A stretch of 64,000 bases of DNA, taken from positions 1 to 64,000 of the forward strand of contig NZ_UWFA01000475.1 of NCBI RefSeq assembly GCF_900601905.1. Direction: 5' to 3'. This DNA is from Pseudomonas viridiflava. GTDB lineage: Bacteria; Pseudomonadota; Gammaproteobacteria; Pseudomonadales; Pseudomonadaceae. This document shows positions 9,931 through 18,941 of the stretch, piece by piece. Each line of letters starts with the position of its first letter. The stretch's first letter is position 1. The translations under genes and the position numbers were made by a program. The notes under the pieces are model-generated. The model was not told the origin of the DNA, ran no database searches, and worked only from the letters and a program-made list of their open reading frames with translations.

Positions 9931-11439
9931 TCATCGCAACCCCATAAATTGCATCACCCGCTCCCCAGCCTGGCCCGAGCGGATGGTCTGCGGCCCGGCG
10001 TCGGCCTGCACCACACCGTTCTCCATGAAAATCACCCGATCGGAGATGGACATCGCGAAGTCCATCTCATGGGTGACGATCAGCATGGTCATGCCTTCCC
10101 TGGCCAGGTCGCTGATCACCTTGAGCACATCGCCTACCAACTCCGGGTCCAGCGCTGAAGTCGGTTCGTCGAAGAGCATGATCTGCGGGTCCATCGCCAG
10201 TGCCCGGGCAATCGCCACCCGCTGCTGCTGGCCGCCGGACAACTGATGCGGATACTTGTGCGCGTGGGCCAGCAAGCCGACCTTGTCCAGCAAGGCATAG
10301 GCGCGCTGTTCGCTGATCACCCGGTCGCGGTCGTGGTAGCGCGGGGCGAGGGTGACGTTGTCGAGGATGGTGCGGTGCGGGAACAGATTGAAGTTCTGGA
10401 ACACCATGCCAATGTGCTGCACGCCACGACGGATCTGCGGGTTATTGGGCTTGTCGCCAGCGTGGATAAAGCTTTCGCCGAACAGAATGATTTCGCCGTC
10501 ATCGATGCTTTCCAGGCCGTTCACGGTCCGGATCAGCGACGTCTTGCCCGAGCCGGACGGGCCGATGATGGAAATCACCTGACCGGCCTGCACGTCCAGA
10601 TTGATGCCCTTGAGCACTTCATGGTGGCCGTAGCTTTTATGGATCGTGTGCAACTGCAGCGCGGGGGCAACGCCGGTTCCGGTCTGCGTGGCGGTTTTCA
10701 GGGTCGGCCTGGGCAGGCTCGCGCGCAGTTGTTGCACGCCGCTGTCGTCGAGGGTTTGCGGCTTGCGGTTGTTCAATTCCAGGTGCTGTTCGAGCCAGTG
10801 GAACAGCCAGCCAAACACCGTGACGATCATCACGTAATACACCGCGACCGCCGACAGGGTTTCCATGACCAGAAAGTTTTGCGCATAGAGGCGCTGGCCC
10901 ACGGTCAGCAATTCGGTCAGGGAAATCACCGAAATGATCGACGTCAGTTTGACCACCGTGATGTATTCGTTGATCAGCGTCGGCAGGGAAATCCGGAACG
11001 CCTGCGGGATCACGATCAGCCGCTGCATGCCCAGCACGCCGATGCCCAGTGCACGACCGGCTTCCTTCTGACCCTTGGCCACGGAAATCAGCCCGCCGCG
11101 GTGGATCTCGGCCATGTAGGCCGCTTCCGTGACCACCAGCGCAAACAGCCCCGAGTAGAACGGATCAGACAACACATCGCGGGTGAACGGCAGCATCTGC
11201 GGCAGGTTGTAGACAAACACCACCAGCACCAGCAGCGGCACGCTACGAAAGAACCAGATATAAATCGACGCAGGCACGCGCAACCAGCGCGAGCTCGACA
11301 ACTTCGCCGACGCCAGCAGAAAGCCCAGCACCATACCGATGAACCAGCCCAGCGCGCTGAGCTGAATCACCGTGATGCACGACTTCCAGAAGTCCGCCAT
11401 CGAGAACAGGGAAAAAAAGTAAGACCATTCGAATTGCAT
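9931..11439 (-). CDS. fused ABC transporter permease and ATP-binding protein, polar amino acid (HisM/GlnP) type
   Basis: One 502-residue polypeptide joins an inner-membrane permease (about residues 1-225, with the EAA loop 'EAGRALGIGV' near 127-136) to a cytoplasmic ATPase (about 260-502). The ATPase has Walker A 'GPSGSGKTS' (near 293-301), signature 'LSGGQQQ' (near 400-406) and Walker B 'IMLFDEP' (near 420-426). The family imports polar amino acids or similar small polar compounds; the substrate is not readable. I chose the ATG at 11439 because GAGGT lies five bases before it; a GTG at 11445 is the alternative. A REP doublet separates it from the binding-protein gene upstream. Permease and ATPase are usually separate genes; fusions of this kind occur in pseudomonads. 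Confidence 0.9.
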   Translation of the reverse strand: MQFEWSYFFSLFSMADFWKSCITVIQLSALGWFIGMVLGFLLASAKLSSSRWLRVPASIYIWFFRSVPLLVLVVFVYNLPQMLPFTRDVLSDPFYSGLFALVVTEAAYMAEIHRGGLISVAKGQKEAGRALGIGVLGMQRLIVIPQAFRISLPTLINEYITVVKLTSIISVISLTELLTVGQRLYAQNFLVMETLSAVAVYYVMIVTVFGWLFHWLEQHLELNNRKPQTLDDSGVQQLRASLPRPTLKTATQTGTGVAPALQLHTIHKSYGHHEVLKGINLDVQAGQVISIIGPSGSGKTSLIRTVNGLESIDDGEIILFGESFIHAGDKPNNPQIRRGVQHIGMVFQNFNLFPHRTILDNVTLAPRYHDRDRVISEQRAYALLDKVGLLAHAHKYPHQLSGGQQQRVAIARALAMDPQIMLFDEPTSALDPELVGDVLKVISDLAREGMTMLIVTHEMDFAMSISDRVIFMENGVVQADAGPQTIRSGQAGERVMQFMGLR

Positions 11440-11483
11440 GTACACCTCAAGATCAGCCGCGCTCCTACAGATAAAACACGATC

Positions 11484-11574
11484 TGTTGGAGCGAGGCTTG
11501 CCCGCGAATGAGTCTCCGCGGGTTGGCCTGGCGCACCGCGTTATCGTTCTTCGCGGGCAAGCCTCGCTCCAACA
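11484..11574. repeat. REP doublet (class A) inside the transporter operon
   Basis: TTGGAGCGAGGCTTGCCCGCGAA and its inverted copy TTCGCGGGCAAGCCTCGCTCCAA flank about 45 bases. The element sits between the binding-protein gene and the permease-ATPase gene. An intra-operon REP could stabilise the upstream mRNA; that is inference. Confidence 0.85.
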
Positions 11575-11587
11575 GGCTCGTACTTAC

Positions 11588-12391
11588 TCAGCTACCCGGC
11601 GCTTCCAGGTTGTACTTTTTCAGCAGCGCGTCGTATTCGCCAGACTTCTTGGTCTCGTCGAAGGCCTTGAGCAGTGCCTGATACAGCTCCTCGTTGCCCT
11701 TCTTTACATAGATGCCCAGCGTCTGTTGGTAGATCGAATGCTCGGTGCTGACCACCACGCGGCCTTTGGTGCGTTCGGCGATCATGCCCGCCGCGCCATC
11801 GATTTCCACCTGAGCCTGAACGTTGCCGGACAGCAGCGCCTGGGTCACTTCAGGGGCGGAAGGGAATTCGCTGACCGAGATCGCGCCTTTGTTGTTCGGC
11901 ACGCAGTAATCAACCGACAGCTTGTTGAACTGGGCAACCCAGGTGGTGCCTTTTTCCAGGCCGACTTTCAGGCCGCACAGGTCTTCCGGTACCTTGGGTT
12001 TGATCTTGCTGTCCTTGAGCACCATGATCGCCGCGCCGGTCTTGGCGTAAGGGATGGTCTGCGCCTGAGTCTGACGTTCCGGGGTGATGTACATGCCGGA
12101 AATGATCGCGTCGTAATGCCCGGCGTTGAGGCTGAGGATCAGGCTGGAGAACTTGGTGTCGACAAAGTCCGCCTTGAGGTTCATGTGCTTGGCGAGCATG
12201 TGCGACAGTTCCGGATCGGAGCCGACCACATTTTTCTTCTCGTCGTAGGATTCGAACGGCGGATAGGTAATCTCCATCCCCACTTTGAACACACCCGGGG
12301 TAACGGTGCTGGCGGCGTGAGCCAGAGTCGCCCCGAAAACGGCGGCGGCAAGCACGGTCAAGCGGACTGCAATGTTCTGTTTATTGCGCAT
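11588..12391 (-). CDS. periplasmic substrate-binding protein of the ABC transporter (SBP family 3)
   Basis: The 267-residue protein begins with a Sec signal peptide ('MRNKQNIAVRLTVLAAAVFG', cleavage probably after 'AHAAS' region) and continues as a family 3 periplasmic binding protein ('FKVGMEITYPPFE', 'LKADFVDTKFSSLILSL', 'YDAIISGMYITPERQ', 'LCGLKVGLEKGTTW'). It would deliver the ligand to the permease-ATPase encoded just downstream. I start it at 12391 because GGAG lies nine bases upstream; the longer frame to 12454 adds residues with no signal-peptide character. The ligand is unknown, though the family suggests an amino acid or related polar molecule. Confidence 0.9.
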   Translation of the reverse strand: MRNKQNIAVRLTVLAAAVFGATLAHAASTVTPGVFKVGMEITYPPFESYDEKKNVVGSDPELSHMLAKHMNLKADFVDTKFSSLILSLNAGHYDAIISGMYITPERQTQAQTIPYAKTGAAIMVLKDSKIKPKVPEDLCGLKVGLEKGTTWVAQFNKLSVDYCVPNNKGAISVSEFPSAPEVTQALLSGNVQAQVEIDGAAGMIAERTKGRVVVSTEHSIYQQTLGIYVKKGNEELYQALLKAFDETKKSGEYDALLKKYNLEAPGS

Positions 12392-12454
12392 CGTCGAGGA
12401 CTCCAGAATAGAAAGGTGCGGCACGGTGGGTTTGGGAAATGTTGTGTAGGCCAT

Positions 12455-13510
12455 TCAGGACGGCTCTGATGCCTGGTTTTTCAAGTGGCCGAAGCTCGAA
12501 GGCTTGCGGGCTTTTTCGTACAGCTTCAACTCGCCGCTCTGCACTTTTTTACGCAAATACTGATAGGTCTGCAGAGCCTGGCCGAACATGTGTTCGCCAA
12601 TGGTGATCTCTTCGTAATCCTGCGCACCGGCCTCGGCAAACTGCGGCAACGGTTTGATTTGCGTGTGGAAATCGCAGGCATAGAACAGCGGGAACGAGTA
12701 GCGCTCTTCGCTGACAGTCCTCACCCGGTGAGCGGTTGCAACGAACGTACCAGCGGTCATCACCTCCAGCATGTCGCCGATGTTGACCACAAATGCGTCT
12801 TCCACAGGCGGCGCGTCGATCCATTGGCCCAGATCGTTCATCACTTCCAGGCCCGGCTTGTCGGCGAGCAAGATCGTGAAGCACTCGTAATCGGTGTGCG
12901 CACCAATACCGGGCGCGTCCTGGGCGGCGCCGTCGAACGGGTAATGAATCAGGCGCAGCTTGGACGGCGGTCGGGTGACCATTGCGTCGAAGTAACCTTC
13001 CTCAAGCCCCAGCGCCAGGGCGAAGCCATCAAACAGCCGCCGACCCAGGGCGAAAACGGCGGCGTAGTAAGCCTGCACGGCGGGCTTGAAACCGGGCAGG
13101 TCCGGCCATTCGTTGGCGCCGATCAGCGGGGTTTTGGCGATCACCAGCGGGTCTTCGTCGCCCACCTCGAAGCCGATATCGAACGCTTCCTTATGGTCGG
13201 GCTTGCCCTTGGCGTACACTTCTTCGCCTTCCGGTACGAAGCCTTTGTGGCTGCGCGAAGTACCGATGTAGTGCTGCATCTTGTAATCCAGCGACTGGGC
13301 AAACAGATCCTTGGCCGCCTGGCGCAAGCCGTCGATCAAGTGCTGATCAATGCCGTGATTCCTGATGTACAGAAAGCCGACTTCCCGGGCCGCTGCGCCC
13401 AATTCGTTGGCCACCGCCTGGCGCTGGGCAATATCGGCGCTGAACAACCCGGCGATATCCACCACCGGAATACTGTTGAAGTTGGCGACGGCTTGAGTGT
13501 GATCGGTCAT
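12455..13510 (-). CDS. isopenicillin N synthase family Fe(II) dioxygenase
   Basis: A cytoplasmic non-haem iron oxygenase of the 2-oxoglutarate/IPNS superfamily, 351 residues. The N-terminal DIOX_N segment contains 'IPVVDIAGLF' and 'GFLYIRNHGI'. Iron ligands are visible as 'HTD' (about His205/Asp207) and 'AHRVR' (about His261), and 'RYSFP' (about Arg270/Ser272) would bind the cosubstrate carboxylate. A GGAG eight bases upstream supports the ATG at 13510; the frame extends to 13603 without support. It follows the isomerase gene by 17 bases and precedes the binding-protein gene by 63, so it probably acts on the compound taken up by this transporter. The exact substrate is not known. Confidence 0.88.
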   Translation of the reverse strand: MTDHTQAVANFNSIPVVDIAGLFSADIAQRQAVANELGAAAREVGFLYIRNHGIDQHLIDGLRQAAKDLFAQSLDYKMQHYIGTSRSHKGFVPEGEEVYAKGKPDHKEAFDIGFEVGDEDPLVIAKTPLIGANEWPDLPGFKPAVQAYYAAVFALGRRLFDGFALALGLEEGYFDAMVTRPPSKLRLIHYPFDGAAQDAPGIGAHTDYECFTILLADKPGLEVMNDLGQWIDAPPVEDAFVVNIGDMLEVMTAGTFVATAHRVRTVSEERYSFPLFYACDFHTQIKPLPQFAEAGAQDYEEITIGEHMFGQALQTYQYLRKKVQSGELKLYEKARKPSSFGHLKNQASEPS

Positions 13511-13527
13511 GACAACAGGCTCCTTGA

Positions 13528-14379
13528 TTAACGGTGGGTCGGATGAGTGAAGCGCTGAAAGTGTTCGCGTTCGGTCTGGCCCATCCAGATATTCAGCGAC
13601 CACAAGTCAGCCACTGGCACATTGGTAAAGGGCAGGTGATGCAGGTAACCGTCGGCGCCGAATTCGGGCGTCAGCGTGCTGACCTGATAGCCCCGCGCTT
13701 GCTGCGAGCGCCAGATCGCTTCCCAGTGTTGCTGGTGGAAGGCCAGTTCTCTGGCGTATTCGGGCGCGGCGGGGTGCGGGACTTGCGGGCCCTGGTCATA
13801 ACCGACCCGGGCCTGAATGTGATGCACGCGATCGACAAAAGCGCTGAGGTCGTCTTCCGGATCGTTGAGCAAACGCTCGCAGGTGACGACCCAGTGGCTG
13901 ATGTCGCTGGTGAACAGCATCTGCGGCAACTGGCGAATCAGCTCCAGCGTGACCCACGGGTTGAACAGCGAGCGCGAGCGATGAGTTTCGAATGAACACA
14001 ACTGACCGTGCTTGCGCGCCAGTTCCAGCGCCTGGCCGAAGAAATCCACTTGCTGCGGCAGCTGCCAGCGGTCGTTGCCAGCCAGCACATTGACGAAGCG
14101 CGGCGCCAGCTCGCTCGCCCAGCCGAGCTTCTTGTCCAGGTCGCCGAGGTGCTCGGCGACCGTGGCGGACTGTTCCGGCAGTACGTCGTAGGCCGTGAAT
14201 ACCGTGCTGATGTAGCCCAGCCGGTTGGCGCGCAGAAACGCCGCAAACTCGGCACGCTCGGCAGCCGCCAACGGCAGGCGCGCTTCCATGCCGTCGAACC
14301 CGGCTTCCAGCAACTCTTCCAGTGCCTGCGTCTTGCTGGCGGTGTAGCCCCAGAGCGTGCGAAAAATATCCAGCTTCAT
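13528..14379 (-). CDS. sugar phosphate isomerase/epimerase-like TIM-barrel protein
   Basis: The 283-residue product has the xylose-isomerase-like TIM-barrel pattern: 'LEELLEAGFDGMEARLP' near the N-terminus, a metal-ligand Glu region 'SFETHRSR' and 'FTSDISHWV' with conserved Asp/His, and 'VHHIQARVGY' towards the C-terminal third. Members isomerise or epimerise sugars and related polyols or open hydroxypyruvate-like rings. It is the first gene of the minus-strand operon that continues with the oxygenase and the ABC importer. The ribosome-binding site is weak (GGGG about seven bases before ATG). The reaction cannot be assigned from sequence. Confidence 0.82.
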   Translation of the reverse strand: MKLDIFRTLWGYTASKTQALEELLEAGFDGMEARLPLAAAERAEFAAFLRANRLGYISTVFTAYDVLPEQSATVAEHLGDLDKKLGWASELAPRFVNVLAGNDRWQLPQQVDFFGQALELARKHGQLCSFETHRSRSLFNPWVTLELIRQLPQMLFTSDISHWVVTCERLLNDPEDDLSAFVDRVHHIQARVGYDQGPQVPHPAAPEYARELAFHQQHWEAIWRSQQARGYQVSTLTPEFGADGYLHHLPFTNVPVADLWSLNIWMGQTEREHFQRFTHPTHR

Positions 14380-14512
14380 CGATCAACCCCAAAGATAAGC
14401 AAGCGGCCTGATCTTAGGGGGCGGTGACAAGCGGAAAGAATAGGAAAGCTCAAATCGATAGTTCAGAGATTTATGAAGTATCGGTGCAGCGCTATAAGCG
14501 GCTCCTTAGATC

Positions 14513-14663
14513 CCTGTGGGAGCGAGCTTGCTCGCGAAGGCTGTGTATCTGGCAAAGCAGATGTGCTGAATGTACCGCCCTCTTCGCAAGCAAGCTTGCT
14601 CCCACAGGTCCGGTGTCCCGCCGAATAATGCGCGCACCTGTAGGAGCCAACTGGTTGGCGAGG
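14513..14663. repeat. REP cluster (class A)
   Basis: A doublet of TGTGGGAGCGAGCTTGCTCGC and its inverted copy GCAAGCAAGCTTGCTCCCACA spans 14515-14607. A further half element, TGTAGGAGCCAACTGGTTGGC, starts at 14639. It lies in the divergent gap between the isomerase gene and the molybdenum hydroxylase operon. No gene is seen in 14380-15052. Confidence 0.85.
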
Positions 14664-14915
14664 CTTTTGGGTCTGTAAACACTCGGATATCAAATCGCGA
14701 ACACATTCGTTCCTACAGAGGGTCATCGTTCTTCAAATCGCGACCTTTCCCCGAATCAGGCACAACACCCGGAGTTATAGGCATTCCGTCTCGCATCAGC
14801 ACAAGCGTACTATTCGCGCACGACCGTACTCACGACGATCATCGTCAGGGCATCACGTGAACCTGCGCCGCAGAGCGCTTTCACCATGCCCATTGCTAAC
14901 TTTTTATTTTGCTCT

Positions 14916-14954
14916 TGCCCACTGGTTTAGTGCCTAAGGTGGGCACGTTGCTGC
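14916..14954 (+). promoter_or_regulatory. inverted repeat overlapping a possible sigma-54 -24/-12 element
   Basis: TGCCCAC (14916-14922) and GTGGGCA (14939-14945) form an inverted repeat with a 16-base gap, a possible operator. Overlapping it, T-GG at 14940-14942 and GC at 14953-14954 have the ten-base spacing of a -24/-12 promoter. The inner bases match the consensus poorly. It lies about 100 bases before the hydroxylase operon on the correct strand. Confidence 0.22.
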
Positions 14955-15052
14955 TGCTATTCAAAAAAGAACGAGAACCGATACCGCTGTGGACCAGCGT
15001 CGCCAACCCGACGTATCAGCGGTCACCCGTGATTGATGCTTGAGGCCTTACG

Positions 15053-15505
15053 ATGCAAAAACTACTGATCAATGGTCAGGAGCACGAGCTGGATGTCGCA
15101 GAAGACATGCCACTGCTCTGGGTCCTGCGCGATGTGCTGGGCCTGACAGGCACCAAATATGGCTGCGGCATTGCCCAATGCGGCGTCTGCACCGTGCACC
15201 TGGACGGTCAGGCTGTGCGCTCGTGCGTGCTGCCGGTCAGCGCCGTGGCGGGCCGCAAGGTCACCACCATTGAAGCCGTCGGTGAAATTCCCGTCGGTCA
15301 GCAAGTGCAGCAGGCCTGGCTCGCCCATGAAGTGGTGCAGTGCGGTTACTGCCAGCCGGGGCAGATCATGTCTGCGGTCGCCTTGCTCCAGGCGCACCCT
15401 GACGCCAATGACGAACAGATCACCGAGGCCATGGCCGGGAATCTGTGCCGTTGCGCGACCTACACGCGGATTCGCGCGGCCATCAAAAGCGTCAGCAAGG
15501 CCTGA
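15053..15505 (+). CDS. (2Fe-2S)-binding small subunit of a molybdenum hydroxylase (IorA type)
   Basis: This 150-residue subunit carries two [2Fe-2S] clusters that pass electrons from the molybdopterin subunit. The plant-type cluster has Cys38, 43, 46 and 58 ('YGCGIAQCGVC ... SC'), and the second has Cys97, 100, 132 and 134 ('QCGYC ... LCRC'). It lacks the FAD subunit of xanthine dehydrogenases, as in isoquinoline 1-oxidoreductase and aldehyde dehydrogenases that donate to cytochrome c. GAGG lies seven bases before the ATG. The MoCo subunit gene begins 11 bases after its stop and a cytochrome c gene follows, so the three form one operon. Confidence 0.93.
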   Translation: MQKLLINGQEHELDVAEDMPLLWVLRDVLGLTGTKYGCGIAQCGVCTVHLDGQAVRSCVLPVSAVAGRKVTTIEAVGEIPVGQQVQQAWLAHEVVQCGYCQPGQIMSAVALLQAHPDANDEQITEAMAGNLCRCATYTRIRAAIKSVSKA

Positions 15506-15516
15506 GGGTAATCACC

Positions 15517-17709
15517 ATGTCAGAAATCAAAACATCGGCCGCGATGGTCTCGCGACGCGGGCTGCTCAAAGGCGGCGCACTGTCGCTGGGTGGTCTGGTG
15601 ATCAGCACCTGGCTGCCGCCACTGGCCAGCCGCAGCATGGCGGCCGAGGCTGTCAATGCCGCACGCCTGGGCGACGCCGCGTCTCCAGGCTTCGGCGCTT
15701 TTGTCCGGGTTGCGCTGGACGGCAAGGTCACCGTGATCTCGCCCAAAATCGAGATGGGCCAGGGCGTACAGACCGGCATCGCGATGATGGTCGCCGAAGA
15801 GCTGGAAGTCCCGCTCGCCTCGGTCGGCATTGAAGAATCCCCGCCCAATGCCGCGCTCTATACCGACAGCATCCTGCAATTCCAGGCCACCGGCGGTTCG
15901 TCTTCGACCCGTTACGCCTGGGAGCCACTGCGCAAGGCAGGCGCCACGGCTCGCGTCCTGCTGATTGAAGCGGCCGCGATTCGCTGGAACGTCGCGCCGA
16001 GCCTGTGCCACGCCGAAAATGGTCACGTGCTGGGTCCGAATGGCCAGAGCCTGGCGTACGGCGAGCTGGTCCAGGCGGCGTCGGCACTGCCAGTGCCCAA
16101 AGACGTGCCCCTCAAGGCCATGGCGGATTTCAAACTGCTGGGCACATCGGCCCCGCGTCTGGACACGCCGCACAAGGTCAACGGCACGGCGGTATTCACC
16201 ATCGACGTGAAAATCCCCGACATGCTGATCGCCTCCACGCTGACCTGCCCGGTGCATGGCGGCAAGCTGCGCAGCGTGAAAGACGACGCCGCGCGCAAGA
16301 TCCAGGGCGTTCGCGATGTCATCCGCCTGGATAACGCCGTGGCTGTCACTGCCACCAACTTCTGGGCCTGCCAGCAAGCGCTCAAGGCCCTGGAAATCGA
16401 ATGGGACTTCGGCCCGCACGCGTCGATTGATTCGGCGCAGCTGGATAAAGCCCTGATGGACGCCAGCTCCAAAGACGGCGTTTTCGCCAAGCAGACCGGC
16501 GACATCGGCGCGGCGCTGAAAAACGCCTCCAGCAAGTTCGAAGCGGTGTACCAGCAGCCATTCCTGTCCCACTCGCCACTGGAGCCCATGACCTGTGTAG
16601 CCCATGTGCGCCCTGATATGTGCGAACTGTGGGTCGGCTGCCAGGCGCCGGGCTTTGCGCAAATGGGTGCCGCGAAAGTCTGCGGCCTGCCTGTGGATAA
16701 AGTAGTTATCCACAACCAGCTCATCGGTGGCGGCTTTGGTCGGCGTCTGGAGTCGGACTTCATTTACCAGGCCGTGGATATCGCCCGTCAACTGAGCTAC
16801 CCGATCAAACTGATCTGGACCCGCGAAGAGGACATGACCCACGACCGTTATCGCCCGCATTACGTGGATCGCCTCAACGCCGCGCTGGACAAAGACCTCA
16901 AGCCGGTCGGCTGGGAACATCGCATCGCAGGGGCTTCGGTGATGGCAGCCTACGTCGGCAAATTGCCGGAAAGCGGCGTCGATGCTGATGCCGTCGAAGT
17001 GGCCATCGACCCGGTTTACAAGCTGGACAGCCTCCAAGTGCGCTACATCCGCCAGGACCCGGACGTGATTCCGGTTTCCTGGTGGCGCGGGGTTGGCCCG
17101 CTGCGCAGCACCTATGCCGTGGAATGCTTTATCGATGAGCTGGCACACAACGCCAAGGCGGACCCGATCGACTATCGCCTGAGCCTCATGCAAGACCACC
17201 CGCGTGCCCAGGCCGTGCTGAAAAAAGCCGCCGAACTGGCCGACTGGAAAACCTCGCTGCCCGCAGGCAGTGGTCGTGGTGTTGCCGTCAGCTCGGTGTT
17301 CGGCAGCTTTGTGGCAACCATCGTCGAGCTGGAAATGCGCGGCGACAAAGGCCTGCGCATCAAGCGCCTGATCACGGTCGTGGACTGCGGCTTTGCCAAC
17401 AACCCGACTTCGGTGGAATCGCAAATGGAAGGCGGCACACTGTTCGGCCTGTCGGCTGCGCTGTTCAACGAAATCCTCATCGACAAGGGCCAAGTGGTGC
17501 AGACCAACTTCCACGCCTATCGCCAGATCCGCATGAGCGATGCGCCGCCGGTGCAGGTCCACGTCATCAAAAGCCAGGAAAGCCCAGGCGGTGTTGGTGA
17601 AACCGGTGCCGTGCCGGCCGCTGCTGCGTTGGTCAATGCCCTGTTCGCCGCGTCCAAAGTGCGCGAGCGCCGTCTGCCACTGAGCCGTTCCGGCTATTTC
17701 ACTGTTTAA
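15517..17709 (+). CDS. molybdopterin-binding large subunit of a periplasmic molybdenum hydroxylase (IorB type)
   Basis: The 730-residue catalytic subunit belongs to the xanthine oxidase family in its IorB/aldehyde oxidase form. An N-terminal twin-arginine signal ('SRRGLLKGGALSLGG') predicts folded export to the periplasm, which fits the cytochrome c partner. MoCo-domain landmarks include 'EMGQGVQTGI', 'EPMTCVAHV', 'GGGFGRRLESDF', 'WWRGVGPLRS' and, near the C-terminus, 'GGVGETGAVP' carrying the expected catalytic Glu. I start at the ATG at 15517 rather than the in-frame ATG at 15445 because the longer form overlaps the small subunit and places the Tat signal inside. The substrate is probably an aldehyde or N-heterocycle, but this is not determined. 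Confidence 0.92.
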   Translation: MSEIKTSAAMVSRRGLLKGGALSLGGLVISTWLPPLASRSMAAEAVNAARLGDAASPGFGAFVRVALDGKVTVISPKIEMGQGVQTGIAMMVAEELEVPLASVGIEESPPNAALYTDSILQFQATGGSSSTRYAWEPLRKAGATARVLLIEAAAIRWNVAPSLCHAENGHVLGPNGQSLAYGELVQAASALPVPKDVPLKAMADFKLLGTSAPRLDTPHKVNGTAVFTIDVKIPDMLIASTLTCPVHGGKLRSVKDDAARKIQGVRDVIRLDNAVAVTATNFWACQQALKALEIEWDFGPHASIDSAQLDKALMDASSKDGVFAKQTGDIGAALKNASSKFEAVYQQPFLSHSPLEPMTCVAHVRPDMCELWVGCQAPGFAQMGAAKVCGLPVDKVVIHNQLIGGGFGRRLESDFIYQAVDIARQLSYPIKLIWTREEDMTHDRYRPHYVDRLNAALDKDLKPVGWEHRIAGASVMAAYVGKLPESGVDADAVEVAIDPVYKLDSLQVRYIRQDPDVIPVSWWRGVGPLRSTYAVECFIDELAHNAKADPIDYRLSLMQDHPRAQAVLKKAAELADWKTSLPAGSGRGVAVSSVFGSFVATIVELEMRGDKGLRIKRLITVVDCGFANNPTSVESQMEGGTLFGLSAALFNEILIDKGQVVQTNFHAYRQIRMSDAPPVQVHVIKSQESPGGVGETGAVPAAAALVNALFAASKVRERRLPLSRSGYFTV

Positions 17710-17720
17710 GGAGCGCCGTT

Positions 17721-18935
17721 ATGAAAACGTTGAATTCTGCGCTCGCCGTGTTGGCAGCAAGCTTCGCACTTGGCGCCCAAGCCGCTGATCAGGCCCTGAT
17801 CAGTAAAGGCGAATACCTGACCCGTGCCGCAGATTGCGTGGCCTGCCACGTCGCACCCGGCGGCAAACCCTATGCGGGCGGGCTGTCGTTCAAGCTGCCG
17901 TTTGGCACGCTGTATTCGCCCAACATCACCCCGGATAAAGAAACCGGGATTGGCAACTGGACCGACGACGAATTTGTCAGCGCCCTGCAAAAAGGCGTGG
18001 GCAAGGATGGCAAGCACTACTATCCGGCCTTCCCGTACACGTCCTACACGCTGATGCCGCGCGAAGACATTCTGGCGATCAAGGCGTACTTGTTCAGCCT
18101 TGAGCCGATCAGCCAGAAGCCGAAAGAGAACGACATCGGCTTCCCGTTCAACCAACGCTGGGGCATGTTCTTCTGGAACGCGCTGTTTGCCGACAACGAG
18201 CGCTTCGTACCGGACAGCAAACAGTCAGAGGAATGGAATCGCGGCGCCTACCTGGTGCAAGGCCCTGGCCACTGCGGCGAGTGCCACACCCCGCGCAACA
18301 TCTTCCAGGCGATGAGCTCCGGCAAGTCCCTGGCCGGTGGCGAGATTGGCAACTGGCAGGCCTATAACATCAGCTCCGATCCGAAACACGGCATCGGCGC
18401 CTGGCCGCAGGAAGCCTTGGTCAGCTACCTTTCCAAAGGTTATGCGCCGGGTTATGGCGGGGCAGGCGGGCCGATGGCCGATGCTGTTGAACACAGCCTG
18501 CGCTTCCTCAGCCCAGCGGATCTGAACGCGATTGCCGTGTACCTCAAATCCACCCCGGCGCGCAGCCAGGGCGTAGCGCGGCCGATGCTGGCGATCAACG
18601 CTCAGGCCGAGAAAGGCCTGGGCAGCAAGGTGTTTGCCGAGTCCTGCGTGGCGTGCCATCGCCTGGACGGCACCGGCAATCAGTCGCCAATCGCCACCTT
18701 GATCGGCCTGAAAACCGTCAACGACCCGACCGGCACCAACCTCATCTCGACCTTGCTGGAAGGCCATACCCAAGGCGCCCAGCGCGTCGATCAACGCATG
18801 CCGGACTTCGCCCGCAACTACAATGACACGGAACTCGCCGCCGTGAGCACCTACGTCCTGCGCCGCTTCGGGCAGAGCAACGGGCAAGTCAAAGCCGAGG
18901 ATGTGAAGAAATCACGGGAAGCGTCGTTGCATTGA
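17721..18935 (+). CDS. three-haem cytochrome c, electron acceptor subunit
   Basis: A 404-residue periplasmic c-type cytochrome with a Sec signal peptide ('MKTLNSALAVLAASFALGAQ'). It has three haem attachment motifs: CVACH at 39-43, CGECH at 185-189 and CVACH at 309-313. The architecture is that of the membrane-bound alcohol/aldehyde dehydrogenase cytochrome subunits (AdhB type), which take electrons from the dehydrogenase and hand them to the quinone pool or oxidases. It starts 11 bases after the MoCo subunit, with an AAGGAG sequence before the ATG. There is no C-terminal membrane helix; association with the membrane would be peripheral. Confidence 0.93.
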   Translation: MKTLNSALAVLAASFALGAQAADQALISKGEYLTRAADCVACHVAPGGKPYAGGLSFKLPFGTLYSPNITPDKETGIGNWTDDEFVSALQKGVGKDGKHYYPAFPYTSYTLMPREDILAIKAYLFSLEPISQKPKENDIGFPFNQRWGMFFWNALFADNERFVPDSKQSEEWNRGAYLVQGPGHCGECHTPRNIFQAMSSGKSLAGGEIGNWQAYNISSDPKHGIGAWPQEALVSYLSKGYAPGYGGAGGPMADAVEHSLRFLSPADLNAIAVYLKSTPARSQGVARPMLAINAQAEKGLGSKVFAESCVACHRLDGTGNQSPIATLIGLKTVNDPTGTNLISTLLEGHTQGAQRVDQRMPDFARNYNDTELAAVSTYVLRRFGQSNGQVKAEDVKKSREASLH

Positions 18936-18941
18936 TACTGT

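Noticed and set aside
10246..11511. 421-residue plus-strand frame
   Set aside because: Antisense shadow of the fused ABC permease-ATPase; rich in His, Arg and Gln with no family pattern.
15520..17562. 680-residue open frame on the minus strand
   Set aside because: It is the antisense shadow of the MoCo large-subunit gene, whose motifs, Tat signal and operon spacing are convincing. The shadow has no recognisable family or ribosome-binding site.
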